Shown: positions 45,231 to 54,519 of the stretch, in pieces
How the letters are laid out: each line of letters opens with the position of its first letter
How positions within the stretch are numbered: the first letter of the stretch is position 1
NCBI GenBank assembly: GCA_016714745.1
Contig: JADKCG010000015.1
Span: 16,975-80,974, forward strand
Direction: 5' to 3'
Length of the DNA stretch: 64,000 bases
Source: Elusimicrobiota bacterium
GTDB taxonomy: Bacteria; Elusimicrobiota; Elusimicrobia; FEN-1173
Translations under genes and position numbers: made by a program
The notes under the pieces: model-generated
Databases searched by the model: none
Told to the model about the DNA's origin: nothing
Seen by the model: only the letters and a program-made list of their open reading frames with translations

Positions 45231-45258
45231 CCGGGCACCGGTAAAAACCGGTGCCCGG
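45231..45258 (-). terminator. Terminator-like hairpin in the pfp leader
   Basis: A 12-bp perfect stem (CCGGGCACCGGT against its complement) with a 4-base loop, followed on the minus strand by AGGGTTTTTATTT and then, about 15 bases later, by the ribosome site of pfp. Either a second terminator of the aldolase unit or an attenuator of pfp. A second hairpin (GCCCCAT-ATGGGGC) lies at about 45275-45290. Confidence 0.65.
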
Positions 45259-45314
45259 GGGTTTTAATGAAATGTAGTTGCCCCATTGATGGGGCGACCT
45301 TGAGACTTAAACTG

Positions 45315-45336
45315 AAAAAAGCCCGAAAAATCGGGC
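45315..45336 (-). terminator. Rho-independent terminator of the aldolase unit
   Basis: Minus-strand hairpin GCCCGA-TTTT-TCGGGC followed by T6, starting 14 bases after the aldolase stop. A canonical intrinsic terminator. Confidence 0.88.
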
Positions 45337-45349
45337 AACGAAAAAACCC

Positions 45350-46423
<1,074 letters not shown>

Positions 46424-46453
46424 TGGTTCGATCCTCCTCAGGATGGAAAATAA

Positions 46454-47494
46454 TTATTCGGCGGGTTTGTTTTTTTTCTTGCGAACAACGGGAGATTTCC
46501 CCGTACCGATCGTTGAAAAACGGCCTATGGCCCGAAACTTCTCATACCGTTTTTGCAAAAGGCCGGCGGGAGGCAAGAGCCTGACCTCGGCGAGGTGACG
46601 AACCAAGGCCTCTTTCACCGAGGCAATGGAAACATCCACATCGCGGTGGGCTCCGCCCAGGGGTTCCGGAACAATTTCATCGATCACCCCTAGTTGTTTG
46701 AGGTCCGTCGCGGTAATTTTCAACGCCCGTGCGGCTTCGGGGGCTTTGGCGGCGTCGTGATACAGGATGGAGGCGCACCCTTCCGGAGAGATCACGGAAT
46801 AGTAGGCGTTTTCCATCATCAAAATCCGGTCCGCAACACCCAGCGCAAGCGCCCCCCCCGACCCCCCCTCACCGATCACGCAACAGAGGATGGGGACATT
46901 AAACTGTGACATCTCTCGCATATTTTCGGCAATGGCCGTGGCCTGTCCGCGCTCTTCCGCGCCGATCCCCGGGTACGCCCCCGCCGTGTCAATGAACGTG
47001 ATGATGGGCGCCCCAAACTTGGCGGCCATCCGCATAAGCCGAAGGGCCTTCCGGTATCCTTCGGGGTGAGGCATGCCGAAATTGCGCGCCATCGAATCTT
47101 GCAGGGAACGCCCTTTCTGGTGGCCTATGACAACCACCGGACGACCGTCCAAATAGGCGGGCCCTCCCACGATGGCCTTGTCGTCAGCGAAATGACGATC
47201 CCCGTGCATTTCAATGAACCCGGTAAACGCCCGTTCAATGAAGTCCATCGTGTAGGGGCGGCGGGGATGCCGAGCCAGTTGAACCCTGTGCCAAGGAAGG
47301 AGTTGGGCATACGTCTCCCGCCGCACGTCTTCCAAACGAAGACGGAGGTCACTGAGCTCTTGCGCCACCCCCTCGCCCGGGGTGTCTAAAACCGTTTTCT
47401 CCAAAACCCGGATCTGTTCTTCCAGATCAAGCACAGGTTTTTCGAAATCGAACCCTATAAAGGACGTCGTATGTTCAGCCAAGGCGGTTGTCAT
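46454..47494 (-). CDS. accA: Acetyl-CoA carboxylase carboxyltransferase subunit alpha
   Basis: 346 residues from ATG 47494. FDFEKPVLDLEEQIRVLEK starts the family; then RRPYTMDFIERAFTGFIEMHGDR, FIDTAGAYPGIGAEERGQA, GEGGSGGALALGVADRI and YSVISPEGCASILY, all standard AccA text. Makes malonyl-CoA for fatty acid synthesis with AccD and biotinyl AccB. The reading frame runs on upstream into an outer-membrane protein gene, but this is probably an artefact. A GGAGG directly abuts the ATG, so a TTG 15 bases later is an alternative start. Confidence 0.92.
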   Translation of the reverse strand: MTTALAEHTTSFIGFDFEKPVLDLEEQIRVLEKTVLDTPGEGVAQELSDLRLRLEDVRRETYAQLLPWHRVQLARHPRRPYTMDFIERAFTGFIEMHGDRHFADDKAIVGGPAYLDGRPVVVIGHQKGRSLQDSMARNFGMPHPEGYRKALRLMRMAAKFGAPIITFIDTAGAYPGIGAEERGQATAIAENMREMSQFNVPILCCVIGEGGSGGALALGVADRILMMENAYYSVISPEGCASILYHDAAKAPEAARALKITATDLKQLGVIDEIVPEPLGGAHRDVDVSIASVKEALVRHLAEVRLLPPAGLLQKRYEKFRAIGRFSTIGTGKSPVVRKKKNKPAE

Positions 47495-47502
47495 CCTCCG
47501 TT

Positions 47503-48190
47503 TTAGAAACCTCCGGTGTACCAATCGAACGATGCGCTCGGGTTCCCGGCTGGCCGCGACCAAATCGCGACCGGCAAATTCAACCGAAAAACTCGGGGTG
47601 ATCCACCAACCAAACCCCGCATTCAAACGGCTCTCACGGCCCACCCGAATATTGTCCCATTCAGCGTTGAACGAAACAAGATCGTGGTATAGGTAGCGAA
47701 GCCCCATGAACCCATACAGGTGATCGTCGGTGAAATCATACACATTTATTCCCGCGTGTAGGCTTAAATCAGGGACGATGATTTCGCCGCTCCCCGCCAA
47801 AAATAGACCCTTTTCCCGTTGATCGTATTTATCGGTCTCTTTATTAAAAAAATACCCCTGCCCATCATAACCCAACGCCAGGGCCGGAAGGTTCCGTTGC
47901 CCGTCAAAAAACCGAAACCGGACATTCAACGTAGGCTTGTGCAAATCAATCGCGTCGTTCCCCACAAACCCATCAACATCCAAACCGAACCCCACATTCA
48001 GACGGGGGAAAACGCCGAAATGGGTTTTGGCCAACATTCCCCCATCCGAATAAAAACGGAAAGAGGAATCAAATCCATACCGATCCAAAACTTCGGCCGT
48101 GGGAACGTCAATCAACTCCATAACGGGGGCCCCCGCGCGTGCAAAGGAAACCCAGAAAAAAAGGACACCCAATGAAAGTGTATTTCGCAT
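47503..48190 (-). CDS. Predicted outer-membrane beta-barrel protein, frameshift near its end
   Basis: About 229 residues from ATG 48190. Signal peptide 1-20 (GVLFFWVSFARAGA), then alternating strands with FGVFPRLNVGFGLDVDGFVG, TLNVRFRFFDG and ISFSVEFAGRDLVAASREPERIV. In the given sequence the frame runs into accA; a shift at 47515-47530 gives the ending FDWYTGGF followed by TAA at 47503, a classic barrel C-terminus with a final Phe. No known family by name. It lies 46 bases after the ABC-F gene. Confidence 0.75.
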
Positions 48191-48236
48191 CTGATGCTTT
48201 ATTTTACCACATCCCCTTGCACTGTCAATTGGCATA

Positions 48237-50072
48237 TTATCCCTCTTGGCTCAGGGCGGCTCGCGCCTCGTCCATCTCTTTGGTGCGAGATTTCAGCCCC
48301 AGGTCTAACTCCATTAACTTCTGATAATCGCTTTGGATGAACACCGACCCCATCTGGCCCTGAATGTCCTCGATTTCTTCTGTCAGTTCGCGAATCCGTT
48401 CGTTCAGCTTTTTCCGCCGTTTCGATCGCGCTTTTTCGGCCTCCCGCAACCGTTTTAAATCATCAGAAGACGATTTAATCCAAGCCGGGCCGCCCCCCCG
48501 GGGTACGTCCTTTTGAGAATTTGAATGGGACAAACCGCCCGAAGGACCGACCGAGGGGGCAGAAGAAGAGGACAGACGCGCGGAGAGCCGAAGGAAATCG
48601 TCGTGGTTTCCCGTGTAAAGTTTGGCCTGCCCCTGGTCCACATGGGCCACGTGGTTGGCCAGGGCGTTCACGAAATAGAGGTCGTGACTAATGAAACAGA
48701 GGGTCCCTTCAAAATTTTTCAGCGCCTCCACCAGAGCGTCCACGCTGGCCATATCTAGGTGTGTGGTGGGCTCATCGAGCAGAAGCAAATTCGGGGGGTC
48801 TAAAAGCAGTTTGGCCAAGGCCAACCGGCTTTTCTCCCCACCGCTCAAAACCTCCACTTTCTTAAAGACCGTATTGTCGCGGAAAAGGAATGTTCCCAAT
48901 ACCGTGCGCACAAGGAGGTCGGGATTCATCCGACGGTTGGACATGGCTTCTTGAAGAACCGTCCGCCCCGCATTCAAAGTTTCCCAGCGATGTTGAGAAA
49001 AATATCCAGACTCGACGTTTAACCCCAACACCCGTTCCCCCCGTTCAAAAGGGAGGACGCCCGCCAATATTTTCAAGAGCGTGGACTTCCCCGCGCCGTT
49101 GGGACCGACAAAAGCGATTTTCTGGCCGCGCTCCAACTCAAAATCCAGCCCGTCATAAACCTTCACATCGCCGTATGATTTCTCGATACCTTTCAAGGAC
49201 AACACTTTAACCCCGGTTTTCGTTGGCTGGGGAAACCGGATGGAAATTTTTTTAATTTCCGGCGGAATTTCGATGCGTTCCATCTTTTCCAACATTTTAA
49301 TGCGACTTTGAACTTGCGGCGCTTTCGATGCTTGGGCCCGAAACCGGTTGATGAATTCCTGAGCGTCGGCAATTTCCCTTTGCTGTTTCTTGTAGGCCGC
49401 CAAGATTTGTTCCTGTTCCATGACGCGGCAAGCCAAAAATTTCTCGTAGTCCCCAACATACCGAAAGATTTTTTGGTCCCGCAAATCCAAAATGCCGTGG
49501 GCGATGGCATTAACAAACGCTCGGTCGTGGGAAATAAGCAGGATGGAACTTTTGGACCTCTGGAGATATTCCTGAAACCACAAGAGGGACGCCAAATCCA
49601 AATGGTTGGTGGGTTCATCCAAAAGCAAAAGGTCCGGCGCCTGCAACAGAATCCGCCCAATGGCCACGCGCATCCGCCACCCCCCGGACATGGAGGAAGC
49701 CGGCCGGTCAAAGTCCGTCACGCGGAACCCCAATCCCATAAGAATTTTCTTGGCCTCTGCGGACCGTCGTTCCGGCAACGACTCTGAATCATGCTCTCCT
49801 TCTCCGGCCAGTGTTTCCTCCAGCACCGTGCCTTCCCCCAAATCCGCTGTTTCTTGCGGCAAGTACCCCATCCGAACACCCCGAGGGAACGTGATGGTGC
49901 CTTCGTCCGGCAGGTCCAGCCCGCGCAAGATTTTAAAGAGCGTCGACTTCCCCGCCCCGTTGGGTCCCATGAGGGCGTAACGGTCCCCGGCGTTCAACTG
50001 AAGAGAAACGCCGTCAAAAACAACCTGTTGGCCAAAAGCCTTGTGAAGATTTTGAACTGTCAACATAAACAT
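48237..50072 (-). CDS. ABC-F family ATPase
   Basis: 611 residues with two ATPase domains and no membrane part. First: Walker A GPNGAGKST, signature MSGGWRMRVAIG, Walker B LLLLDEPTNHLD. Second: Walker A GPNGAGKST, signature LSGGEKSRLALAK, LLLLDEPTTHLD. A C-terminal coiled coil (about 540-611) is like Uup. ABC-F proteins act on ribosomes in translation stress or antibiotic protection. Divergent with the hemerythrin gene: 40 bases separate the starts. Confidence 0.94.
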   Translation of the reverse strand: MFMLTVQNLHKAFGQQVVFDGVSLQLNAGDRYALMGPNGAGKSTLFKILRGLDLPDEGTITFPRGVRMGYLPQETADLGEGTVLEETLAGEGEHDSESLPERRSAEAKKILMGLGFRVTDFDRPASSMSGGWRMRVAIGRILLQAPDLLLLDEPTNHLDLASLLWFQEYLQRSKSSILLISHDRAFVNAIAHGILDLRDQKIFRYVGDYEKFLACRVMEQEQILAAYKKQQREIADAQEFINRFRAQASKAPQVQSRIKMLEKMERIEIPPEIKKISIRFPQPTKTGVKVLSLKGIEKSYGDVKVYDGLDFELERGQKIAFVGPNGAGKSTLLKILAGVLPFERGERVLGLNVESGYFSQHRWETLNAGRTVLQEAMSNRRMNPDLLVRTVLGTFLFRDNTVFKKVEVLSGGEKSRLALAKLLLDPPNLLLLDEPTTHLDMASVDALVEALKNFEGTLCFISHDLYFVNALANHVAHVDQGQAKLYTGNHDDFLRLSARLSSSSAPSVGPSGGLSHSNSQKDVPRGGGPAWIKSSSDDLKRLREAEKARSKRRKKLNERIRELTEEIEDIQGQMGSVFIQSDYQKLMELDLGLKSRTKEMDEARAALSQEG

Positions 50073-50077
50073 TTCCC

Positions 50078-50106
50078 TTGAAAAAAGTGCGTTTTGAGAT
50101 TATATA
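50078..50106 (+). promoter_or_regulatory. Hemerythrin gene promoter
   Basis: TTGAAA (50078-50083), 17 bases, TATATA (50101-50106). The predicted transcript start falls on or next to the ATG at 50112, so the mRNA would be leaderless. An earlier in-frame ATG at 50106 lies within the -10 box and cannot be in the transcript. Confidence 0.7.
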
Positions 50107-50111
50107 TGAGT

Positions 50112-50588
50112 ATGACGATCATTGAGAGATTCTTGGATGACCACCGGAGGTTCCGCCGTCACTTGGAGGAAACGCTCGGTTTTGCCGCGACCCTTGCGCC
50201 CAGGGGACTGCCCCCGCCGATCACCGATGCCGATAGGGATTTCATCTTCCGCCTTCGGCGTCACGCCCGAATGGAAGGAGAGATCTTATTCCCCGCCATG
50301 CAACGCGCCAGCGACGAAAACGCTCGAAAAAAAACCGTCCATCACTTTATTGCCCATGGCCATGACGAACATACTTCTGTCGCGAAACGACACGCGGAGC
50401 TGACCGCTCGTTCTGAAACCGGCTCCCGCATTAGCCAATGGAAATCAGCTCTCGCGCATTTCGCCGAAGGCCTGCAACGTCATATGGATCGAGAGGAACG
50501 GGAAATTTTTCCACTGGCCCAAGATTTCATGAGCCAAGACGTGTGCCTTATGGCACACGGCGCCCCACGCAGGCTTCTTTTTCTCTGA
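50112..50588 (+). CDS. Hemerythrin-like (HHE domain) protein
   Basis: About 158 residues from ATG 50112 (MTIIERFLDDHRRFRRHLEE). Histidine-rich four-helix pattern: DDHRRF, RRHARMEGEILFPAM, HGHDEHTSV, LQRHMDREEREIFPLAQDFM. Such proteins bind a di-iron centre with oxygen, or store iron/nitric oxide. The last 17 residues are encoded in a repeated segment shared with the tRNA-Pro region, so the natural C-terminus may have been altered. No ribosome site; leaderless start inferred. Confidence 0.88.
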   Translation: MTIIERFLDDHRRFRRHLEETLGFAATLAPRGLPPPITDADRDFIFRLRRHARMEGEILFPAMQRASDENARKKTVHHFIAHGHDEHTSVAKRHAELTARSETGSRISQWKSALAHFAEGLQRHMDREEREIFPLAQDFMSQDVCLMAHGAPRRLLFL

Positions 50589-50625
50589 ATTTTCGGGGTG
50601 ACTGGACTTGAACCAGCGGCCTCCT
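50537..50625. repeat. Direct repeat copy 1, containing 3' part of tRNA-Pro
   Basis: 89 bases identical to 50663-50751. It carries the tail of the hemerythrin gene, a hairpin GTGTGCC-TTAT-GGCACAC and the last third of tRNA-Pro(TGG). Directly after it, a 37-base stretch with a CCCCTTCGGGG hairpin and an 18-base perfect palindrome (GCCCGGCTTAAGCCGGGC) leads to copy 2. Confidence 0.9.
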
Positions 50626-50662
50626 CCCCTTCGGGGCCAGCCCGGCTTAAGCCGGGCGCGCC

Positions 50663-50751
50663 AGACGTGTGCCTTATGGCACACGGCGCCCCACGCAGGC
50701 TTCTTTTTCTCTGAATTTTCGGGGTGACTGGACTTGAACCAGCGGCCTCCT
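50663..50751. repeat. Direct repeat copy 2, including the end of the complete tRNA-Pro gene
   Basis: Second copy, starting 126 bases after copy 1. Its tRNA part is continuous with the whole tRNA-Pro gene. The repeat ends within the anticodon arm. An identical 3' tRNA end copy is the pattern left by integration at a tRNA att site, but the short distance means only a scar or a tandem duplication remains. Confidence 0.9.
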
Positions 50752-50792
50752 GCTCCCAAAGCAGGCGCTCTAGCCAACTGAGCTACACCCCG
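50719..50792 (-). tRNA. tRNA-Pro (anticodon TGG)
   Basis: 74-base cloverleaf on the minus strand: acceptor CGGGGTG with CACCCCG and discriminator A, D-arm GCTC/GAGC, anticodon stem CCTGC/GCAGG with loop TTTGGGA, variable AGGCC, T-arm GCTGG TTCAAGT CCAGT. CCA is not encoded. A good promoter lies upstream. Confidence 0.97.
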
Positions 50793-50834
50793 GACTGGCT
50801 TCACTTCCGAAAGGCATGTACGTTTCCGTCGGAG

Positions 50835-50864
50835 ATTATAACTCACGGGGGGGGCTTTGGTCAA
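50835..50864 (-). promoter_or_regulatory. tRNA-Pro promoter
   Basis: Minus strand TTGACC (50859-50864), 18 bases, TATAAT (50835-50840). Predicted start about 36 bases before the tRNA. Confidence 0.75.
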
Positions 50865-50947
50865 TCGTTCAAATATAGCCTATAAGGCTGAGGAAGTGAC
50901 GACCTTTACGTGAAAAACTCTTTTGTTTTTTTATTCTCGGTTGGGAG

Positions 50948-51481
50948 TTATTGTTTTTTCCAGGTCATGTCCACATCGACAGGGACCTGGCGTTTGATGG
51001 ACATGCCCAGGAGGGACGGCGCGGGAATTTTAAAATCGTCGATGTTTAGAGGGACAACGCCTTTAAAATGAAGCCCCCCCGCGGGGCGGTCGACCACGGT
51101 AAAAGGCACCGCCTTGTAGGTCGCTTTCCCGCCCGAAAACTCAATATCCAAGTCCGCGGAAAATGTTCCGGCCAAGGGGACAGTGGGAAGAGAGACGGAC
51201 ACCTTCACCACAGGGAATGAAGCCCTCCGGATGGTTTCCAACATATGCAAATCGCGGTTCGTGTCGCCCGACACGAAACTACTGACGGTCGCCGCCACAA
51301 GGAAGGAACATCCTTTCTCGTCACAAACGCCCTTGCCGCGAGCGCCCGTGCTGGTGCCCTCCACTTTGTGAAGCGTGTGAGTGACATGATAGGTCAACTC
51401 GGATTTTTCCAGCACCCACGATTCCGCGCGCGCCGCACCGCCAAGAGTCAAAACCGCCAGACAAAAACAAAATGTTTTCAT
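50948..51481 (-). CDS. YceI-family periplasmic protein
   Basis: 177 residues with signal peptide (MKTFCFCLAVLTLGGAARA). SWVLEKSELTYHVTHTLHKVEG opens the lipocalin-like YceI domain, which binds polyisoprenoids or related lipids in the periplasm. DLHMLETIRRASFPVV and the ending PVDVDMTWKKQ are typical. It follows a His-rich four-helix protein by 10 bases; in E. coli, yceI sits with a cytochrome b561 gene, so a similar pairing is likely. Confidence 0.9.
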   Translation of the reverse strand: MKTFCFCLAVLTLGGAARAESWVLEKSELTYHVTHTLHKVEGTSTGARGKGVCDEKGCSFLVAATVSSFVSGDTNRDLHMLETIRRASFPVVKVSVSLPTVPLAGTFSADLDIEFSGGKATYKAVPFTVVDRPAGGLHFKGVVPLNIDDFKIPAPSLLGMSIKRQVPVDVDMTWKKQ

Positions 51482-51491
51482 GGAAAACCCC

Positions 51492-52052
51492 TTAGAAATT
51501 TATAACCATCACAGCCATGGACAGGAAATAGGCCGCCGCCCCAACCCCCGCCACCGTCGCGTGATGTTTCGCGGCCCCATGGACTTCTTCTCCGCGATCT
51601 TTCTGTTGGTACGCCTGATACCCCAAAATCGGGGCAATGACCATGGCCGGGAAATGAATCCACGCCAACGCCTTATGAATTTTGGTGGACCCTGTGGCTT
51701 TTTTTTCTTCAACTTCAGGAGCGAGCAGGGAAAACGACGCCGTGGTAAAGTAAAGGACCCCGGTTGTTATGGCCATATTTTTGTGGAGATCCCGTTTGGC
51801 GTCGGACCCCTCTGCCGCCCCAGAAGCCGTCATCAACGTCGCCGCCATGGGCACCGCCGTCACCAACCCCAAAATCTGGTGAGTTTTGAGCATCTTGGAC
51901 CGTTTATGGAGCGTGTCCTGAGCGGCAGAATCCGACTTCAAATCGTCCGCCTTAAATCCAAGATCGTCAAGAGAAAGGTCCTTTCCCTCCGCCGCGCGAC
52001 CTCCCGTTGGAAAAAGAATCGCAAGTGCCAGCAATAATCGCAATGTTTTCAT
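51492..52052 (-). CDS. Predicted four-helix membrane protein with paired histidines (b561-like)
   Basis: 186 residues from ATG 52052, with a GGAGGG ribosome site. Signal-like N-terminus (MKTLRLLLALAILFPTGGRA), then about four helices with histidines at the helix ends: KTHQILGLV, RDLHKNMAITTG, TKIHKALAWIHFPAM and KHHATVAG. This is the layout of cytochrome b561-type heme proteins, though I do not see full family motifs. Genetic pairing with yceI supports it. Confidence 0.65.
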   Translation of the reverse strand: MKTLRLLLALAILFPTGGRAAEGKDLSLDDLGFKADDLKSDSAAQDTLHKRSKMLKTHQILGLVTAVPMAATLMTASGAAEGSDAKRDLHKNMAITTGVLYFTTASFSLLAPEVEEKKATGSTKIHKALAWIHFPAMVIAPILGYQAYQQKDRGEEVHGAAKHHATVAGVGAAAYFLSMAVMVINF

Positions 52053-52259
52053 TAGTGACCCTCCCTCTCTTTGGAGAACAATGTCGCTCAATCTAACATT
52101 CTCCCAGACCCCGGTCAATGACACATGTCATACCCCAGAAGATCGTGGCCGATTATCGCTCGAGACGAATTTTGTCGTTTTTTACCTGAACAGGTCGACG
52201 GGAACTTCCCTGGCATTTCTCATGGAGGCTGGTTTTGCGGTCACCGCGACCGCCGGGAC

Positions 52260-53321
52260 TCAACGCAGTTTAATCACAAACCGAAGAACGTCCCCTCGAT
52301 CGCCCACCGGCGCATAAGAGAAATTGATGCTGTCCGGCGATAAAAAAAGGTCGGCGGCAATTTTTTCGGTCACTCCTTTTTGTCGCGCTTTCACGGTTTC
52401 GCCCCCATAGTCCATCGTTTGGAATTCCAGGGAAAAGGGAGAGCCGGAGTATTCCCGCAACACGTCCAACACGCGCTCAAAAATTGGCAACGCATCGGGA
52501 CTTATTCGGGTATCGGCAAAAAGGTAACTCGACGAAAGCTCTACGATTAAATTCTTTTTATCTTTGTACTTTAAGTGGCGGAGCGTAAAGGCTTTCCCGA
52601 GCGTCGTGTGTGTGTCTTTGAATTCGTCCACAGTGATAAACCGAAAAGCGTAGGCCGAGGCGACACGGATCATCTTTCCGTTTTTGTCACGCCCTTCCCA
52701 CACGATTTCGTGAACGGGGTTGCCTTTGCCGGGGATCACATGAACAACGTCCCCTTTATCGTCCGTCACTTCGAGACGCCAAGCCACCACCGTTGCCTGG
52801 GCAGGAGCGGGCTGAAAACTGATCAAGGGCGGCTCCACCAAATCCGGCAACCAGGGCCGGGCCGTTTGCGCAGAGTCGATCCGATCGAACTGTCGAAAAT
52901 CTTCCTCAGAAGGGATGGGACGGCCTTGCTCCAAAAGTTTTTCGGTTTTATCCGTCAACGAATCCACCAGTTCTTTGACATCCACTTTCACATCCGGCGT
53001 GACTTTTTCGATCATCACCTTGTCTTTGGCTTGACCGGTCACTTCCATGTCTTCCAAATTCCCTGTCCCTTGGGTCGAAGCGGGAGGCGGTGGAACCCCC
53101 GCTTTCTTGGGACCCGACGGTGTCGAGGTCTTTTGACCCGGCTGGACCGATGTCACCGGTTTCGCCGCCGCCGGCGCGACCGAGGCCTTTTTGGCCGCGG
53201 GGGTCTTTTTCAACGACGGGACCGCCTTTTTCGACGGGGCCGCTGGATCCCCCAATGTCGCAGAGACACACACCCCGGCTCCCAAGACAAGAATCAAAAA
53301 TGCAAGCGCATGCTGTCGCAT
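52260..53321 (-). CDS. Envelope protein with degenerate OmpA-like C-terminal domain
   Basis: 353 residues from ATG 53321. Signal peptide (HALAFLILVLGAGVCVSA), a Pro/Ala/Lys-rich linker of about 75 residues (PSLKKTPAAKKASVAPAAAK), and a domain with WRLEVTDDKGDVVHVIPGKG (FlgD-like Ig) and a final OmpA-like part (DTRISPDALPIFERVLDVLR, then GVTEKIAADLFL). It follows tonB by 28 bases. A Pal-like peptidoglycan-linked function is likely by position. Confidence 0.75.
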   Translation of the reverse strand: MRQHALAFLILVLGAGVCVSATLGDPAAPSKKAVPSLKKTPAAKKASVAPAAAKPVTSVQPGQKTSTPSGPKKAGVPPPPASTQGTGNLEDMEVTGQAKDKVMIEKVTPDVKVDVKELVDSLTDKTEKLLEQGRPIPSEEDFRQFDRIDSAQTARPWLPDLVEPPLISFQPAPAQATVVAWRLEVTDDKGDVVHVIPGKGNPVHEIVWEGRDKNGKMIRVASAYAFRFITVDEFKDTHTTLGKAFTLRHLKYKDKKNLIVELSSSYLFADTRISPDALPIFERVLDVLREYSGSPFSLEFQTMDYGGETVKARQKGVTEKIAADLFLSPDSINFSYAPVGDRGDVLRFVIKLR

Positions 53322-53349
53322 TCCTTCCTCCTCAATAAAAAGTCCCTGA

Positions 53350-54519
53350 TTACATCGCCTTAAATGTAAACAAAATTCTTCCGCTCTGTTCGCCCGTGGA
53401 CGGATCCAATTCCTCAAACCGCCATTGGCTCAGCGCTTCAACCGCCAGTGTATCGATCTGATTGTATCCGGACGATCGCTGAACCACCGTTTTATTGGCG
53501 TTCACAACCCCCGTGTGTCGAACATAAAAATCAATGACCACCGTGGCGAAAATCCCTTTCTCCCGGGCCCATTCCGGAAAGGGGGGAAGCACCTGGAATT
53601 TGATCCGACGCCCCGACAGGGGCCCGGTGATCTTAAAGGGGAGCTGGGAAGAACTTCCCCCCACCCCTCCGCGGCCGGTCCCTGCCGGAGACCCCACCAA
53701 ACCCCCGCCTCCCGCCACCGGATCGGTTCCCGGGGCGCCGATGGACGAAAACCCGCCCGTGACCCCCACCAGCCCCTTGGAACTGCTTCCCTTATCTTTT
53801 AAATTTCCGCCCCCGCCTTCACCCGAACCATCGCCACCGCCGGTTCCGCCGCCTGTGCCAAAAAAATCGGTAGAAACTGATTTTACGCGTTTATCCGTTT
53901 TATTAGACAACGCAATTCGAGGCGCGTCAGCATCGGAATTCGACAGTTCGTTCCCTCCCCCTTTTTTCACAGCGAAAGGCAGGTCGCCCTGGGCGATTTT
54001 AAAAGCGGTGGATTTCTGTTGAATGGTGCCCCCGCCGCCCACTTTTTCCCCGGGGCCCAACCCGACGCCGGCCAACCCGGCCCCTTTGTTTTCAATCTTA
54101 GCGACGTCAAAGCTGTTGGTCAGACTCCGCTCTTTGTTCGCCAAATTGGCTTGTTTTTGAATGGTCTCCGACATACGGGTCGGAGGCTGGATTGTGTTGG
54201 GAGTGGCGGTGCCGACGAGCTCCATCTTTGACTTTTCGGCGATGATGAGCTTCGGCATGGGTTTGGGCGTGGCCAACCCCACAGCCTTTTTCATTCGTTC
54301 CATAAAACTTTCTTCTTTTTTTTCTTCCAGCGGGGGGGGCGTTGGTTTCTCAGGTTCCACCTGCTCCACTTTAAAATCAATTTCGGTTATGGGATCGGTG
54401 ATCGGGCTCAAGTTCGGCCGGGCTTGCCAGAAATACAGGGGAACATGAACCAAGAGAGCTAACCCGACGCACAACATTTCCCGAGGACTGCCAAAAATAT
54501 GTTCGTTCACTTCCAACAT
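53350..54519 (-). CDS. TonB-like energy transducer
   Basis: 389 residues. One N-terminal helix (EMLCVGLALLVHVPLYFW), then a proline/glutamate-rich linker (VEPEKPTPPPLEEKK), a long Gly/Ser-rich middle (TGGGDGSGEGGGG) and a C-terminal TonB domain with FPEWAREKGIFATVVIDFYV and QIDTLAVEALSQWRFE. It overlaps the exbD gene by one base (TAATG). The extended glycine-rich middle is unlike ordinary TonB and more like TolA-type spacers. Confidence 0.88.
   Translation of the reverse strand: MLEVNEHIFGSPREMLCVGLALLVHVPLYFWQARPNLSPITDPITEIDFKVEQVEPEKPTPPPLEEKKEESFMERMKKAVGLATPKPMPKLIIAEKSKMELVGTATPNTIQPPTRMSETIQKQANLANKERSLTNSFDVAKIENKGAGLAGVGLGPGEKVGGGGTIQQKSTAFKIAQGDLPFAVKKGGGNELSNSDADAPRIALSNKTDKRVKSVSTDFFGTGGGTGGGDGSGEGGGGNLKDKGSSSKGLVGVTGGFSSIGAPGTDPVAGGGGLVGSPAGTGRGGVGGSSSQLPFKITGPLSGRRIKFQVLPPFPEWAREKGIFATVVIDFYVRHTGVVNANKTVVQRSSGYNQIDTLAVEALSQWRFEELDPSTGEQSGRILFTFKAM

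Noticed and set aside
50445..50864. Minus-strand open frame with repeated GRWFKSSHPENSEKK text
   Set aside because: It is translated from tRNA-Pro and its duplicated 3' end; this kind of text is a known artefact of tRNA genes.
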